From: an uncultured Maritalea sp. | GTDB taxonomy: Bacteria > Pseudomonadota > Alphaproteobacteria > Rhizobiales > Devosiaceae | DNA: 5,773 bases | Assembly (NCBI GenBank): GCA_913055925.1 | Contig: CAJXLH010000190.1 | Location: 1 to 5,773, forward strand | Direction: 5' to 3' | Shown here: positions 1 through 5,594 of the stretch, in pieces | How positions within the stretch are numbered: position 1 is the first letter of the stretch | Layout: the number at the start of each line of letters is the position of its first letter | The notes under the pieces: model-generated | What the model saw: only the letters and a program-made list of their open reading frames with translations | Database searches by the model: none | What the model was told of the DNA's origin: nothing | Made by a program: the position numbers and the translations under genes

Positions 1-954
1 GATGTGCGTTTGTGGGATGTTGTGGAAGGTCAGCAGGCTTTTGGTGAAAGCTTTACCGCCGATCGCTCAAACATTCGCCGTGTGGCACATATTGTGGCCG
101 ATGCGATTTACGAAAAACTGTCGGGCGAAGCGGGGTATTTCGATACCCGCATTGTCTATGTGGCGGAAAGCGGCCCTAAGGCCAACCGCACCAAACGCTT
201 GGCGGTGATGGATCAAGATGGCGCGAATGTTCAATATCTCACGCGCGGCGATAGCATTGTTTTGACCCCGCGCTATTCACCCGCTGGCAATTTGCTGTCT
301 TACATGAACTTTGCTGGCGATGTGCCGCAGATTTATTTGCTCGATTTGGCCACCGGCCGTCAGCAGCGCGTTGCTGATTTTGGCAAAATGACCTTGTCGC
401 CGCGCTTTTCGCCGGATGGGCAAAACCTTGCGTTCAGCGTGACCAGTGGCGCGAACACCAACATCTATATGATGAATTTGCAGGCGCGCAAACCGGTACC
501 GCTTACCAGTGGCGCAGCGATTGATACCGGCCCAAGTTTCTCGCCAGATGGATCGCGCATTGCGTTTGAATCTGACCGAGGTGGCTCGCAACAGATCTAT
601 GTGATGAATGCCAGCGGCGGTGGCGCGCAAAGGATCAGCTTTGGCAATGGCCGCTATTCAACGCCCGTTTGGTCACCAAAAGGCGACTTGATTGCCTTTA
701 CCAAGCAGCATGAGGGCCAGTTCCATATTGGTACCATGCGACCTGATGGCTCCGGCGAACGTGTGCTTGCGTCCAGCTATTTGATGGAAGGCCCAACATG
801 GGCGCCAAATGGCCGCGTTTTGATGTTCTTTAAAGACCCAGGTGGCGATGCTGGTCCGCAGCTTTACACAATTGATGTGTGGGGCCGTAACGAGCAGCGT
901 ATTCCAACAGAAACCTTTGCTTCTGACCCGACTTGGTCGCCATTGTTGCGTTAA
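1..954 (+). CDS. tolB: Tol-Pal system beta-propeller protein TolB, 5'-truncated by window edge
   Basis: TolB is a periplasmic protein of the Tol-Pal complex. It binds Pal through its propeller and TolA through its N-terminal tail, helping outer-membrane constriction at division. The frame is open from base 1 and 317 codons are visible before TAA at 952-954. Full-length TolB is about 430-450 residues, so the signal peptide, TolA box and much of domain 1 lie upstream. The visible part starts in the end of domain 1 (DVRLWDVVEGQQ, RRVAHIVADAIYEKLSG). It continues with a six-bladed propeller whose blade motifs recur about every 44 residues: SPAG at 93-96, SPDG at 137-140 and 181-184, SPKG at 225-228, APNG at 268-271 and SPLL at 313-316 (numbered from base 1). 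The GTG at base 4 is internal and not a real start. The next gene begins 12 nt later with no terminator between, so they are probably cotranscribed. The family call is firm. Confidence 0.97.
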   Translation, partial: DVRLWDVVEGQQAFGESFTADRSNIRRVAHIVADAIYEKLSGEAGYFDTRIVYVAESGPKANRTKRLAVMDQDGANVQYLTRGDSIVLTPRYSPAGNLLSYMNFAGDVPQIYLLDLATGRQQRVADFGKMTLSPRFSPDGQNLAFSVTSGANTNIYMMNLQARKPVPLTSGAAIDTGPSFSPDGSRIAFESDRGGSQQIYVMNASGGGAQRISFGNGRYSTPVWSPKGDLIAFTKQHEGQFHIGTMRPDGSGERVLASSYLMEGPTWAPNGRVLMFFKDPGGDAGPQLYTIDVWGRNEQRIPTETFASDPTWSPLLR

Positions 955-966
955 GATTGCGGTTAC

Positions 967-1491
967 ATGTTTGGTTTTGAGACGCAAAGACTAAACGTTA
1001 TTGACGCGAAGAACATCGTTCGCGACGACAAAAGTGCGACGTCGCTTTATGTTCGACTTCCTGAGCTCTTAACAGATGAGGTGCTCACAACTTTACCGCC
1101 ATATTTTGCCAGCGAGTTGGCCGAATATTCAGCAAAGGATTGGGTGAAGCGTCGGCTTGATGAAGGTGAGATGCTCGCCATTGTGGAGCGGCAATCCAAC
1201 GCCATCATCGGTTTGATGTTTGTGTTCGTTGAAACCGATAGTAGTGATCAGCTTCATTTGCGGATCGGCTATTTGTTCCACAAGCGAGTGTGGGGGCAAG
1301 GCTTCGCGTCAGAGCTTCTTCTCGGTTTCGTTGAACATTGCGCCATGCGCTCAACAGTAGCTTCAATTGCCGGTGGCGTTGAAGTTGGCAATGTCGCATC
1401 CGCACGCGTTTTGGAAAAGGCGGGGTTCGAGCTGGACCAATCGCAATCGACGCTTGAAACACTGCAATATGTGAAAGCTTTCGTGCGTTAG
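967..1491 (+). CDS. GNAT-family N-acetyltransferase, RimJ/RimL-like (Acetyltransf_3 type)
   Basis: This 174-residue protein has the layout of a GNAT acetyltransferase, which moves an acetyl group from acetyl-CoA to an amine; the substrate cannot be read from sequence. It opens with ETQRLNVIDA (5-14), like the ETxRLxLR start of RimJ/RimL-type proteins. The acetyl-CoA-binding motif A is at about 99-118 (RIGYLFHKRVWGQGFASELL), with RxxGxG at 107-112. Motif B follows as NVASARVLEKAGFEL at 142-156. No signal peptide or membrane segment is visible, so it should be cytosolic. It starts 12 nt after tolB with only a poor Shine-Dalgarno sequence, which suggests readthrough and translational coupling from tolB. 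That location is odd, because pal normally follows tolB. A protein N-terminal acetylase or a small-molecule or antibiotic acetylase are all possible. The family call is strong and the substrate is unknown. Confidence 0.9.
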   Translation: MFGFETQRLNVIDAKNIVRDDKSATSLYVRLPELLTDEVLTTLPPYFASELAEYSAKDWVKRRLDEGEMLAIVERQSNAIIGLMFVFVETDSSDQLHLRIGYLFHKRVWGQGFASELLLGFVEHCAMRSTVASIAGGVEVGNVASARVLEKAGFELDQSQSTLETLQYVKAFVR

Positions 1492-1528
1492 CTATCTGAC
1501 AAAGCTACCAGTATCAAATTTGTGCGTA

Positions 1529-1557
1529 CTTGAAGCGTGATTGGCGTGTGCTTAATT
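1529..1557 (+). promoter_or_regulatory. Candidate promoter of the dioxygenase gene, resembling the RpoH (heat-shock) type
   Basis: CTTG at 1529-1532 is followed after exactly 18 nt by CTTAATT at 1551-1557. The alphaproteobacterial RpoH-type consensus, as I recall it, is CTTG, 17-18 nt, CYTATnT; here five of six downstream consensus positions match. Transcription would begin near 1565, giving a leader of about 30 nt before the ATG at 1596. As a sigma-70 promoter it is weaker (TTGAAG, 17 nt, TAATTT). This is inferred from a short motif and could be chance. Confidence 0.3.
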
Positions 1558-1564
1558 TTGTACA

Positions 1565-1588
1565 GCCAAACTTGTTGGCGGGAAAGGA
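1565..1588 (+). promoter_or_regulatory. Strong ribosome binding site with an abutting small hairpin; decides the dioxygenase start
   Basis: GGAAAGGA at 1581-1588 sits 7 nt before ATG 1596, ideal Shine-Dalgarno spacing, and selects that start over the in-frame TTG at 1530. Directly upstream is a 5-bp hairpin, GCCAA (1565-1569) with TTGGC (1575-1579), ending one base before the Shine-Dalgarno. If transcription starts near 1565, this hairpin would cap the 5' end of the mRNA. Confidence 0.6.
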
Positions 1589-1595
1589 CTGTGCG

Positions 1596-2414
1596 ATGCC
1601 ACGGATTGTTCGCTTTGAGGATATGCTTGGGTTGCTAAAGCCAAGCGATAAGATGCCTGTTTTGTTTTTGGGGCACGGCAATCCGCTTTATGCCATTACC
1701 GACAATGTGTTTGCGAAAAACTGGCGCAAGCTGGGCGATAGACTACCCAAGCCGCAGGCCGTTTTATGTATCTCCGCGCATTGGGAAACACGCGGCACGA
1801 CGCTTGTGCATGTGGGCAAGCAGCCCAAAACAATCCATGACTTTTATGGCTTTCCGCAAGCCATGTTTGATGTGCAATATCCGGCGCCGGGCGCGCCAGA
1901 TATCGCGCAGAAAACGGTTGATTTACTCGTCAATCATCACGGCGAAGAAAGCATGGAATGGGGACTTGATCACGGCGCATGGGCCGTGTTGCGGCATTTG
2001 TTCCCAGAGGCAGACGTGCCGGTATTTCAGCTTTCCATTGATATGTCGCTGAGCCTTGCCGATCAGTATGAACTCGCAAAAGAGCTCACGCAGTTGCGCC
2101 ATCAAGGCGTGTTAATTGTCGGCAGTGGCAATGTGGTTCACAATTTGCGGCAAGTGGACATGCAAGGCAAAACCAAAGACTGGGCTATAGAATTTGATGT
2201 ACGATTTGCTGAGCTTTTGGCAAAAGGCGACCATAAGGCACTTACAGACATGAGCGCATGGGGCACATTGTTCCGCCAAGCGCATCCGACCCACGAGCAC
2301 TATTCACCTGCTATCTATTTGGCGGCGTTGACCAATGCGCAAGATGAGCTGGCATTTTTTAATGACCAGATGGACATGGGTAGCATTTCAATGCGGTCGT
2401 TTATCAGCCTTTGA
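1596..2414 (+). CDS. ygiD: DODA-type class III extradiol ring-cleavage dioxygenase (4,5-DOPA dioxygenase / YgiD family)
   Basis: This cytosolic metalloenzyme family opens catechol rings next to the hydroxyls; E. coli YgiD acts on L-DOPA. The 272-residue product is close to YgiD in length and motif order: MPVLFLGHGNP (20-30), ISAHW (59-63), TIHDFYGFP (79-87), QYPAPG (94-99), GLDHGAW (123-129), PVFQLSID (142-149), GSGNVVHNL (176-184), HEHY (233-236) and a tail MGSISM (261-266) like that of YgiD. The probable metal-binding histidines are H27, H62 and H235, with H126 and H182 as conserved active-site histidines; assignment rests on recalled family alignments. All are present, so it looks functional. 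The start at ATG 1596 is set by GGAAAGGA at 1581-1588. It lies between tolB and pal, where no catechol-metabolism gene would be expected, and has no pathway partners in view. The physiological substrate is unknown and could be another catechol. Confidence 0.92.
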   Translation: MPRIVRFEDMLGLLKPSDKMPVLFLGHGNPLYAITDNVFAKNWRKLGDRLPKPQAVLCISAHWETRGTTLVHVGKQPKTIHDFYGFPQAMFDVQYPAPGAPDIAQKTVDLLVNHHGEESMEWGLDHGAWAVLRHLFPEADVPVFQLSIDMSLSLADQYELAKELTQLRHQGVLIVGSGNVVHNLRQVDMQGKTKDWAIEFDVRFAELLAKGDHKALTDMSAWGTLFRQAHPTHEHYSPAIYLAALTNAQDELAFFNDQMDMGSISMRSFISL

Positions 2415-2422
2415 CGCCAAAA

Positions 2423-2451
2423 TATGGCCATAACTGGTCACAATGTGGCCA
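2423..2451 (+). repeat. Three TGGYCA repeats at helical spacing in the dioxygenase-pal gap
   Basis: TGGCCA occurs at 2425-2430, TGGTCA at 2435-2440 and TGGCCA at 2446-2451, with starts 10 and 11 nt apart, about one DNA turn. The first lies in the perfect 10-bp palindrome TATGGCCATA (2423-2432). Repeats on one face of the helix can be a regulator binding site, but no known operator is recognised. Confidence 0.45.
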
Positions 2452-2452
2452 G
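2434..2452 (+). other. Stem-loop 20 nt after the dioxygenase stop; possible weak terminator or mRNA 3'-end hairpin
   Basis: CTGGTCAC (2434-2441) pairs with GTGGCCAG (2445-2452) around an AAU triloop: 8 bp including one G-U wobble. The position just after the dioxygenase stop at 2414 fits a 3'-end structure. It is followed by ATTATCACG rather than a T run, so efficient intrinsic termination is doubtful. It overlaps two of the TGGYCA repeats, so the same bases may instead reflect a DNA operator. Confidence 0.4.
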
Positions 2453-2517
2453 ATTATCACGTCATTAACTGTGTTTGAGAACCCAGCATTAAGACAACTG
2501 GGCGTAAACAAGTTCGA

Positions 2518-2523
2518 TAGAAT
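2518..2523 (+). promoter_or_regulatory. Possible -10 element for pal
   Basis: TAGAAT matches TATAAT at five of six positions and lies 27 nt before the ATG at 2551, so transcription would start near 2530 with a leader of about 20 nt. No convincing -35 hexamer sits 16-18 nt upstream (the area reads ACAACTGG). A promoter somewhere in 2415-2550 is plausible because pal is separated from its usual upstream partner, but this site is tentative. Confidence 0.25.
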
Positions 2524-2550
2524 TTTATCCAAATTTTGGAGCGAAGGGCC

Positions 2551-3039
2551 ATGCTAATGGGTCAGAAAATCACGAGCCTTATGAAAGGCTTTTTTATTGT
2601 CCTCTTGGTTGCAGTGCTTGCAGCATGTGCGCGGACGCCAAATGGTGGCGTAGGCAATCTAGGACCAGGTCAAGCGGCTCCGGGTACAGCACAAGAGTTT
2701 TTGGTCACAGTTGGTGATCGCGTGTTCTTCACGACAGACAGCTCAGTTTTGACCCAAGAGGCCAAAGTGACGCTTGATAAGCAAGCTGTGTGGTTGAACC
2801 GTTACTCACAATATAAAGTGATGATTGAAGGTCACGCTGATGAGCGCGGCACGCGCGAATACAACATTGCGCTTGGCGCACGTCGTGGTTCGGCTGTGGT
2901 GAACTATTTGGTGAGCCGCGGTGTGAACTCAAACCGGATCACAACCAAATCGTTTGGTAAAGAACGTCCGGTTGCGGTTTGTAACGACATTTCGTGTTGG
3001 TCGCAGAACCGTCGCGCAGTGACCGTGTTGTTGCCGTAA
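2551..3039 (+). CDS. pal: Peptidoglycan-associated outer-membrane lipoprotein Pal
   Basis: Pal is lipid-anchored in the inner leaflet of the outer membrane and binds peptidoglycan; it also binds TolB. From ATG 2551 the product has 162 residues, near the usual length. A lipoprotein signal (hydrophobic 13-23) ends in the lipobox LAAC with Cys26. Ala at +2 rather than Asp fits outer-membrane sorting. A short flexible linker (27-50) leads to the OmpA-like domain (about 52-162). It carries GHADERG (94-100) and NIALGARRG (105-113), containing the Asp and Arg expected to contact diaminopimelate, and ends with CNDISCWSQNRRAVTVL, the paired-cysteine form seen in alphaproteobacterial Pal such as Brucella Omp16. 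GGAG (2538-2541) serves ATG 2551, while GAAGGG (2543-2548) could serve ATG 2557; the difference is two residues. TTG 2536 would bury the Shine-Dalgarno and is rejected. It is followed by a strong terminator. Confidence 0.96.
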   Translation: MLMGQKITSLMKGFFIVLLVAVLAACARTPNGGVGNLGPGQAAPGTAQEFLVTVGDRVFFTTDSSVLTQEAKVTLDKQAVWLNRYSQYKVMIEGHADERGTREYNIALGARRGSAVVNYLVSRGVNSNRITTKSFGKERPVAVCNDISCWSQNRRAVTVLLP

Positions 3040-3069
3040 CCAACAAAGAAATCCTCTACTGGAGGCGGG

Positions 3070-3104
3070 CGCCGGGTATCGCATTGCGAGCCCGGCGTTT
3101 TTTT
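3070..3104 (+). terminator. Intrinsic (Rho-independent) terminator after pal
   Basis: CGCCGGG (3070-3076) pairs perfectly with CCCGGCG (3091-3097). An inner 4-bp stem, TCGC (3079-3082) with GCGA (3086-3089) around an ATT loop, extends the hairpin. Seven T residues follow at once (3098-3104). This is the clearest transcription terminator in the window, 30 nt after the pal stop. It should end most pal transcripts before cpoB. Confidence 0.9.
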
Positions 3105-3176
3105 GTCTTATTTTTGTTTTACGTCACAAATTACAAAGGCTAAAAATAACCCGCATCTACTTCAAAGGGAGTAAGT

Positions 3177-4145
3177 ATGAAACTGAAATCAAATTATCTG
3201 CGCGGCACGGCGATTGCTGGTGTTTTGTTGGCAGGTACATTTTTGAGCGTCGGCGCTTTTGCGGGGAAAACGACACCGCAAAGTGTAACAGATCGCCTTA
3301 CCAATTTGACCCAACAGGCTGACCTGTTGAGCCAAGAGATCTTTCAACTACAACAAGGTTCTGGTCTGACGCCGCCGGCGAATGTGGGCACGCCTGCAAC
3401 CTTCCGTGTTAGCCAGTCTTCTCGCCAGCTTGGCGAAATCAATGTGCGTTTGGATCAACTTGAAAACCAAATGCGGTTGATGAATGGACAAGTTGAGGGC
3501 TTGCAGTTCCAAGTCACTCAATTGCAAACTTTGCTTGAGCGCATGCAAGAGGATTATGAGTTCCGTTTCCAAGACCTGGAAGGCGGTGGCTCGGGAAAAA
3601 CTAGTGCGGCACCTCGAACAGACAGCGTGACGCTGTCTGAGAGGCTGCCGCAGGAACAAACATCTCTTGAATCAACCGTTAATACACTTGGCACCATTAG
3701 CACTGACGCCAGTGGTCAGCCGTTAGACCTCAATTTCAACCCCGGCACAACGCTAAATGATGCTGATGCTGAGGCGCAGTATGAAGCGGGTTATGAGGCG
3801 ATTTTACGTGGCGACTATCAATTTGCGAAAGACCAATTTGGCCAATATGTAGCGCTTTACCCCAACCACCGACAGGCCGCTGATGGACATCATTGGCTTG
3901 GCGAAGCGTTGATGCAAAATGGCGAGTTCGAAGAAGCCGCAGAAGTGTTTTTGACCGGGTATGAGAACTATCCAAATTCAACACGTGCACCAGATATGGT
4001 TTTGAAGCTGGGCATTGTATTGGCAAAGCAGGGTGAACGCGAAACCGCGTGTCGGACATTTATTGAAGTGTTGCGCAAATTCCCAGATCAACCCAGTGCC
4101 TTTATGAGCCGCGTTAGAAAAGAACAAAGCAACGCCCAATGCTAA
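3177..4145 (+). CDS. cpoB: Cell division coordinator CpoB / Tol-Pal system protein YbgF
   Basis: CpoB is a periplasmic protein that binds TolA and, in E. coli, couples outer-membrane constriction to septal peptidoglycan synthesis. The 322-residue product begins with a Sec signal peptide (positive MKLKSNYLR, hydrophobic 11-28) and a likely cleavage after AFA at 27-29. A coiled-coil-like region rich in Q, L and E spans about 80-135 with an earlier helical stretch at 36-60; this is the trimerisation part in the family. A polar linker (about 136-195) precedes three TPR-like helical hairpins at about 199-305 (for example GDYQFAKDQFGQYVALYPN, WLGEALMQNGEFEEAAEVF). It is longer than the roughly 260-residue E. 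coli protein, mainly in the linker. AGGGAG at 3166-3171, 5 nt before ATG 3177, supports the start. The last 7 nt overlap tilS. I see no confident promoter between the pal terminator and this start. Confidence 0.95.
   Translation: MKLKSNYLRGTAIAGVLLAGTFLSVGAFAGKTTPQSVTDRLTNLTQQADLLSQEIFQLQQGSGLTPPANVGTPATFRVSQSSRQLGEINVRLDQLENQMRLMNGQVEGLQFQVTQLQTLLERMQEDYEFRFQDLEGGGSGKTSAAPRTDSVTLSERLPQEQTSLESTVNTLGTISTDASGQPLDLNFNPGTTLNDADAEAQYEAGYEAILRGDYQFAKDQFGQYVALYPNHRQAADGHHWLGEALMQNGEFEEAAEVFLTGYENYPNSTRAPDMVLKLGIVLAKQGERETACRTFIEVLRKFPDQPSAFMSRVRKEQSNAQC
3619..3639 (+). repeat. Perfect 9-bp stem-loop inside the cpoB linker
   Basis: CAGACAGCG (3619-3627) and CGCTGTCTG (3631-3639) are exact reverse complements around the triloop TGA. 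The codons are those of residues 148-155, in the low-constraint linker between coiled coil and TPR domain. No T run follows, so it is not a terminator. Confidence 0.85.
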
Positions 4146-5437
4146 ATCAAAGTGCGCACCAATTGCCACTTGATGATCCTGATCGATTGTCTTTGCTGTT
4201 TGCTGCTGTGGCGGACGCGCAGCATATCGCGTTAGCGGTGTCGGGCGGTGTCGACAGTCTTTCATTGTTGCATTTGGCGTCCAAATGGCAGGGGCAAACG
4301 ACAAATCCGCCCGCGATCACGGTTCTCACGGTAGATCATGGTCTGCGCGCGGAGGCGCAGGAAGAAACGGCATTTGTAGCTCAAACGGCGGAAACGTTGG
4401 GCTTGGATGTTGAGATATTGCGCGGCGAAGTGATCGACCCCGAAAGCGGCCTACAGGCCAAGGCGCGCGAATTGCGTTATAGCTTGATGGGCGAAGCCAT
4501 GCACGAGCTGGGTATCCACACTTTGCTGACCGGTCACCATTTGGATGACCAAGCGGAAACAATTTTGATGCGTTTAGCGCGTGGGAGCGGCATCACCGGG
4601 TTAGGTGGTATGGCACCGTTCACAGTTCGCGGCGACATTGCCTTGGTGCGGCCTTTACTAAATGTGACGCGGCAAGAGCTTGAAGGTTATGTTGGTCGTT
4701 TGGACCTCGATCCGGTGCGGGACCCATCGAACCACAATCTGAATTTTGAACGTGTACGATGGCGCAAGCTTATGCCTCAATTGCAAGAGTTGGGCATGTC
4801 GAGCGAAAAGATGGGCAACGCTGCAATGCGGTTGCGCCGCGCAGATCAGGCGCTGATCGAATTGACTGAACAGCTTTATGCCGATCTTTTCTTAATCGAT
4901 CCATTTGGCTGCGTACATTTCCAGACAGAAATGCTGGTAAAACAGCCCGCTGAATTGGGCGTGCGGCTTTTGTTTCGCGCGATTGATGATGCAGGCGGTG
5001 AACATGATGTGCCATCATTGTCTCAAGTTGAAAAGCTATACGACCACATCAGCGCCAATATTATCGGTTTGTCCAGTTTGACGGTCGGTGGCTGTGGCAT
5101 AAAATTCAAAGATGGAATGGGCCAAATTTTTCGCGAGCTTGGCCGTATGCCAGATGAGAAAATTTGTGTTCGGCCTGGTGGAACTTACTTGTGGGATAAA
5201 CGGTTCCGCGTGTTGGTTGCCGAGGACCATGCTGACGATATTGTGATTGCTCCAGCCGCTGACTTTAGCCGAAAAAAATTGGACAATCTGTTGCCTGATT
5301 TGCCATTTGTGCCAATTCAGGCCGTTCGATCATCGCCGTTGGTGATGTGTGGTGATGATATTTTGGCGCTTGGCGAGCACGTAATGACTTCTCAGGTCGA
5401 CGTTTTTTGTACTTTTGGTCCAAACGCGCTGATGTAA
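4139..5437 (+). CDS. tilS: tRNA(Ile)-lysidine synthase TilS
   Basis: TilS uses ATP and lysine to convert C34 of the CAU-anticodon tRNA-Ile to lysidine, so that the tRNA reads AUA as isoleucine; it is normally essential. The 432-residue product has the N-type ATP-pyrophosphatase P-loop SGGVDS at 35-40. Other family motifs are TVDHGLR (64-70), GHHLDDQAET (132-141), RGSGITGLGGM (148-158), RPLL (171-174) and DPSNHNLNFERVRWRK (195-210). The C-terminal half is less conserved, as usual for substrate-binding and C-terminal domains, and the overall length is normal. The start ATG 4139 overlaps the cpoB stop (TAA 4143-4145) by 7 nt. No good Shine-Dalgarno is visible, which implies translational coupling to cpoB. 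No T-rich terminator follows the stop. Confidence 0.96.
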   Translation: MLNQSAHQLPLDDPDRLSLLFAAVADAQHIALAVSGGVDSLSLLHLASKWQGQTTNPPAITVLTVDHGLRAEAQEETAFVAQTAETLGLDVEILRGEVIDPESGLQAKARELRYSLMGEAMHELGIHTLLTGHHLDDQAETILMRLARGSGITGLGGMAPFTVRGDIALVRPLLNVTRQELEGYVGRLDLDPVRDPSNHNLNFERVRWRKLMPQLQELGMSSEKMGNAAMRLRRADQALIELTEQLYADLFLIDPFGCVHFQTEMLVKQPAELGVRLLFRAIDDAGGEHDVPSLSQVEKLYDHISANIIGLSSLTVGGCGIKFKDGMGQIFRELGRMPDEKICVRPGGTYLWDKRFRVLVAEDHADDIVIAPAADFSRKKLDNLLPDLPFVPIQAVRSSPLVMCGDDILALGEHVMTSQVDVFCTFGPNALM

Positions 5438-5448
5438 CGTTAATTAAA

Positions 5449-5480
5449 TTAAGGTATGAGTAACGCCTTAAAGTTTAAGG
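5449..5480 (+). repeat. Alternating TTAAGG / CCTTAA / TTAAGG repeats after tilS
   Basis: TTAAGG at 5449-5454, CCTTAA at 5466-5471 and TTAAGG at 5475-5480 form two mutually exclusive inverted repeats. The inner pair is CCTTAAA, G, TTTAAGG (5466-5480), perfect over 7 bp. The stretch from 5440 holds five TTAA tetramers and is clearly more AT-rich than the flanks. There is no T tract, so it is a poor terminator; an AT-rich regulator site or promoter UP-like DNA is possible. Confidence 0.5.
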
Positions 5481-5496
5481 GCTCATTTGTGTGCGC

Positions 5497-5519
5497 CAAC
5501 CCCTTGTAACAATGGGTTG
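5497..5519 (+). repeat. Interrupted palindrome overlapping the -35 of the ftsH candidate promoter
   Basis: CAACCC (5497-5502) pairs with GGGTTG (5514-5519), and inside it TTG (5504-5506) pairs with CAA (5510-5512) around TAA, with a single C/T mismatch. It covers the CTTG box at 5503-5506. It could be an operator for a dimeric regulator or an RNA hairpin ending the tilS message, though no T run follows. No known regulator is recognised. Confidence 0.5.
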
Positions 5520-5532
5520 AGGTGCCTACATT
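5503..5532 (+). promoter_or_regulatory. Candidate ftsH promoter, RpoH-like and/or sigma-70-like
   Basis: CTTG at 5503-5506 is followed after 18 nt by CCTACAT (5525-5531), matching five of six downstream positions of the recalled alphaproteobacterial heat-shock consensus CTTG, 17-18 nt, CYTATnT. The same DNA reads as a sigma-70 promoter: TTGTAA (5504-5509), 17 nt, TACATT (5527-5532), each 4 of 6. Transcription would start near 5539, leaving about 55 nt of leader. Heat-shock control of ftsH is known in E. coli. A separate -10-like TCTAAT at 5547-5552 has no good -35. Confidence 0.4.
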
Positions 5533-5554
5533 CGGGCAAATCGAATTCTAATGA

Positions 5555-5576
5555 GAGATCGCGCACGCGCGATGTC
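5555..5576 (+). promoter_or_regulatory. GC-rich hairpin in the ftsH 5' leader
   Basis: ATCGCGC (5558-5564) and GCGCGAT (5567-5573) are perfect reverse complements around AC; after one mismatch the stem resumes with GA/TC (5555-5556 and 5575-5576). It ends 7 nt before the Shine-Dalgarno AAGG (5584-5587). It does not cover that site but lies close enough to influence ribosome access or transcript stability. As DNA it is also a near-perfect palindrome, so a protein site is possible. Confidence 0.6.
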
Positions 5577-5594
5577 CTAATCCAAGGCAGATCA

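Noticed and set aside
277..630. A 117-codon open frame on the minus strand inside tolB
   Set aside because: It lies opposite clear beta-propeller coding sequence, shows no family motifs and has a composition typical of an antisense shadow. The same applies to other minus-strand frames over the real genes.
1036..1045. 10-bp palindrome GCGACGTCGC within the GNAT gene
   Set aside because: Short, within coding sequence, and without a linked regulatory feature; chance is sufficient.
1530..1595. N-terminal extension of the dioxygenase from TTG 1530
   Set aside because: The ideal Shine-Dalgarno at 1581-1588 points to ATG 1596, and the extension would contain the possible promoter and hairpin. The YgiD-like motifs begin after the ATG.
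2536..2550. Pal start at TTG 2536
   Set aside because: It overlaps the GGAG/GAAGGG ribosome binding sequences and adds nothing to the lipoprotein signal; ATG 2551 or 2557 fits better.
4235..4253. Two copies of GCGGTGTCG one base apart in tilS
   Set aside because: They encode the conserved P-loop AVSGGVDS in different frames; the repeat is a by-product of Gly/Val/Ser codons.
5440..5478. CtrA-type site (TTAA-N7-TTAA) suggested by five TTAA tetramers
   Set aside because: No pair has starts 11 nt apart; the observed differences are 4, 5, 7, 9, 19 nt and more.
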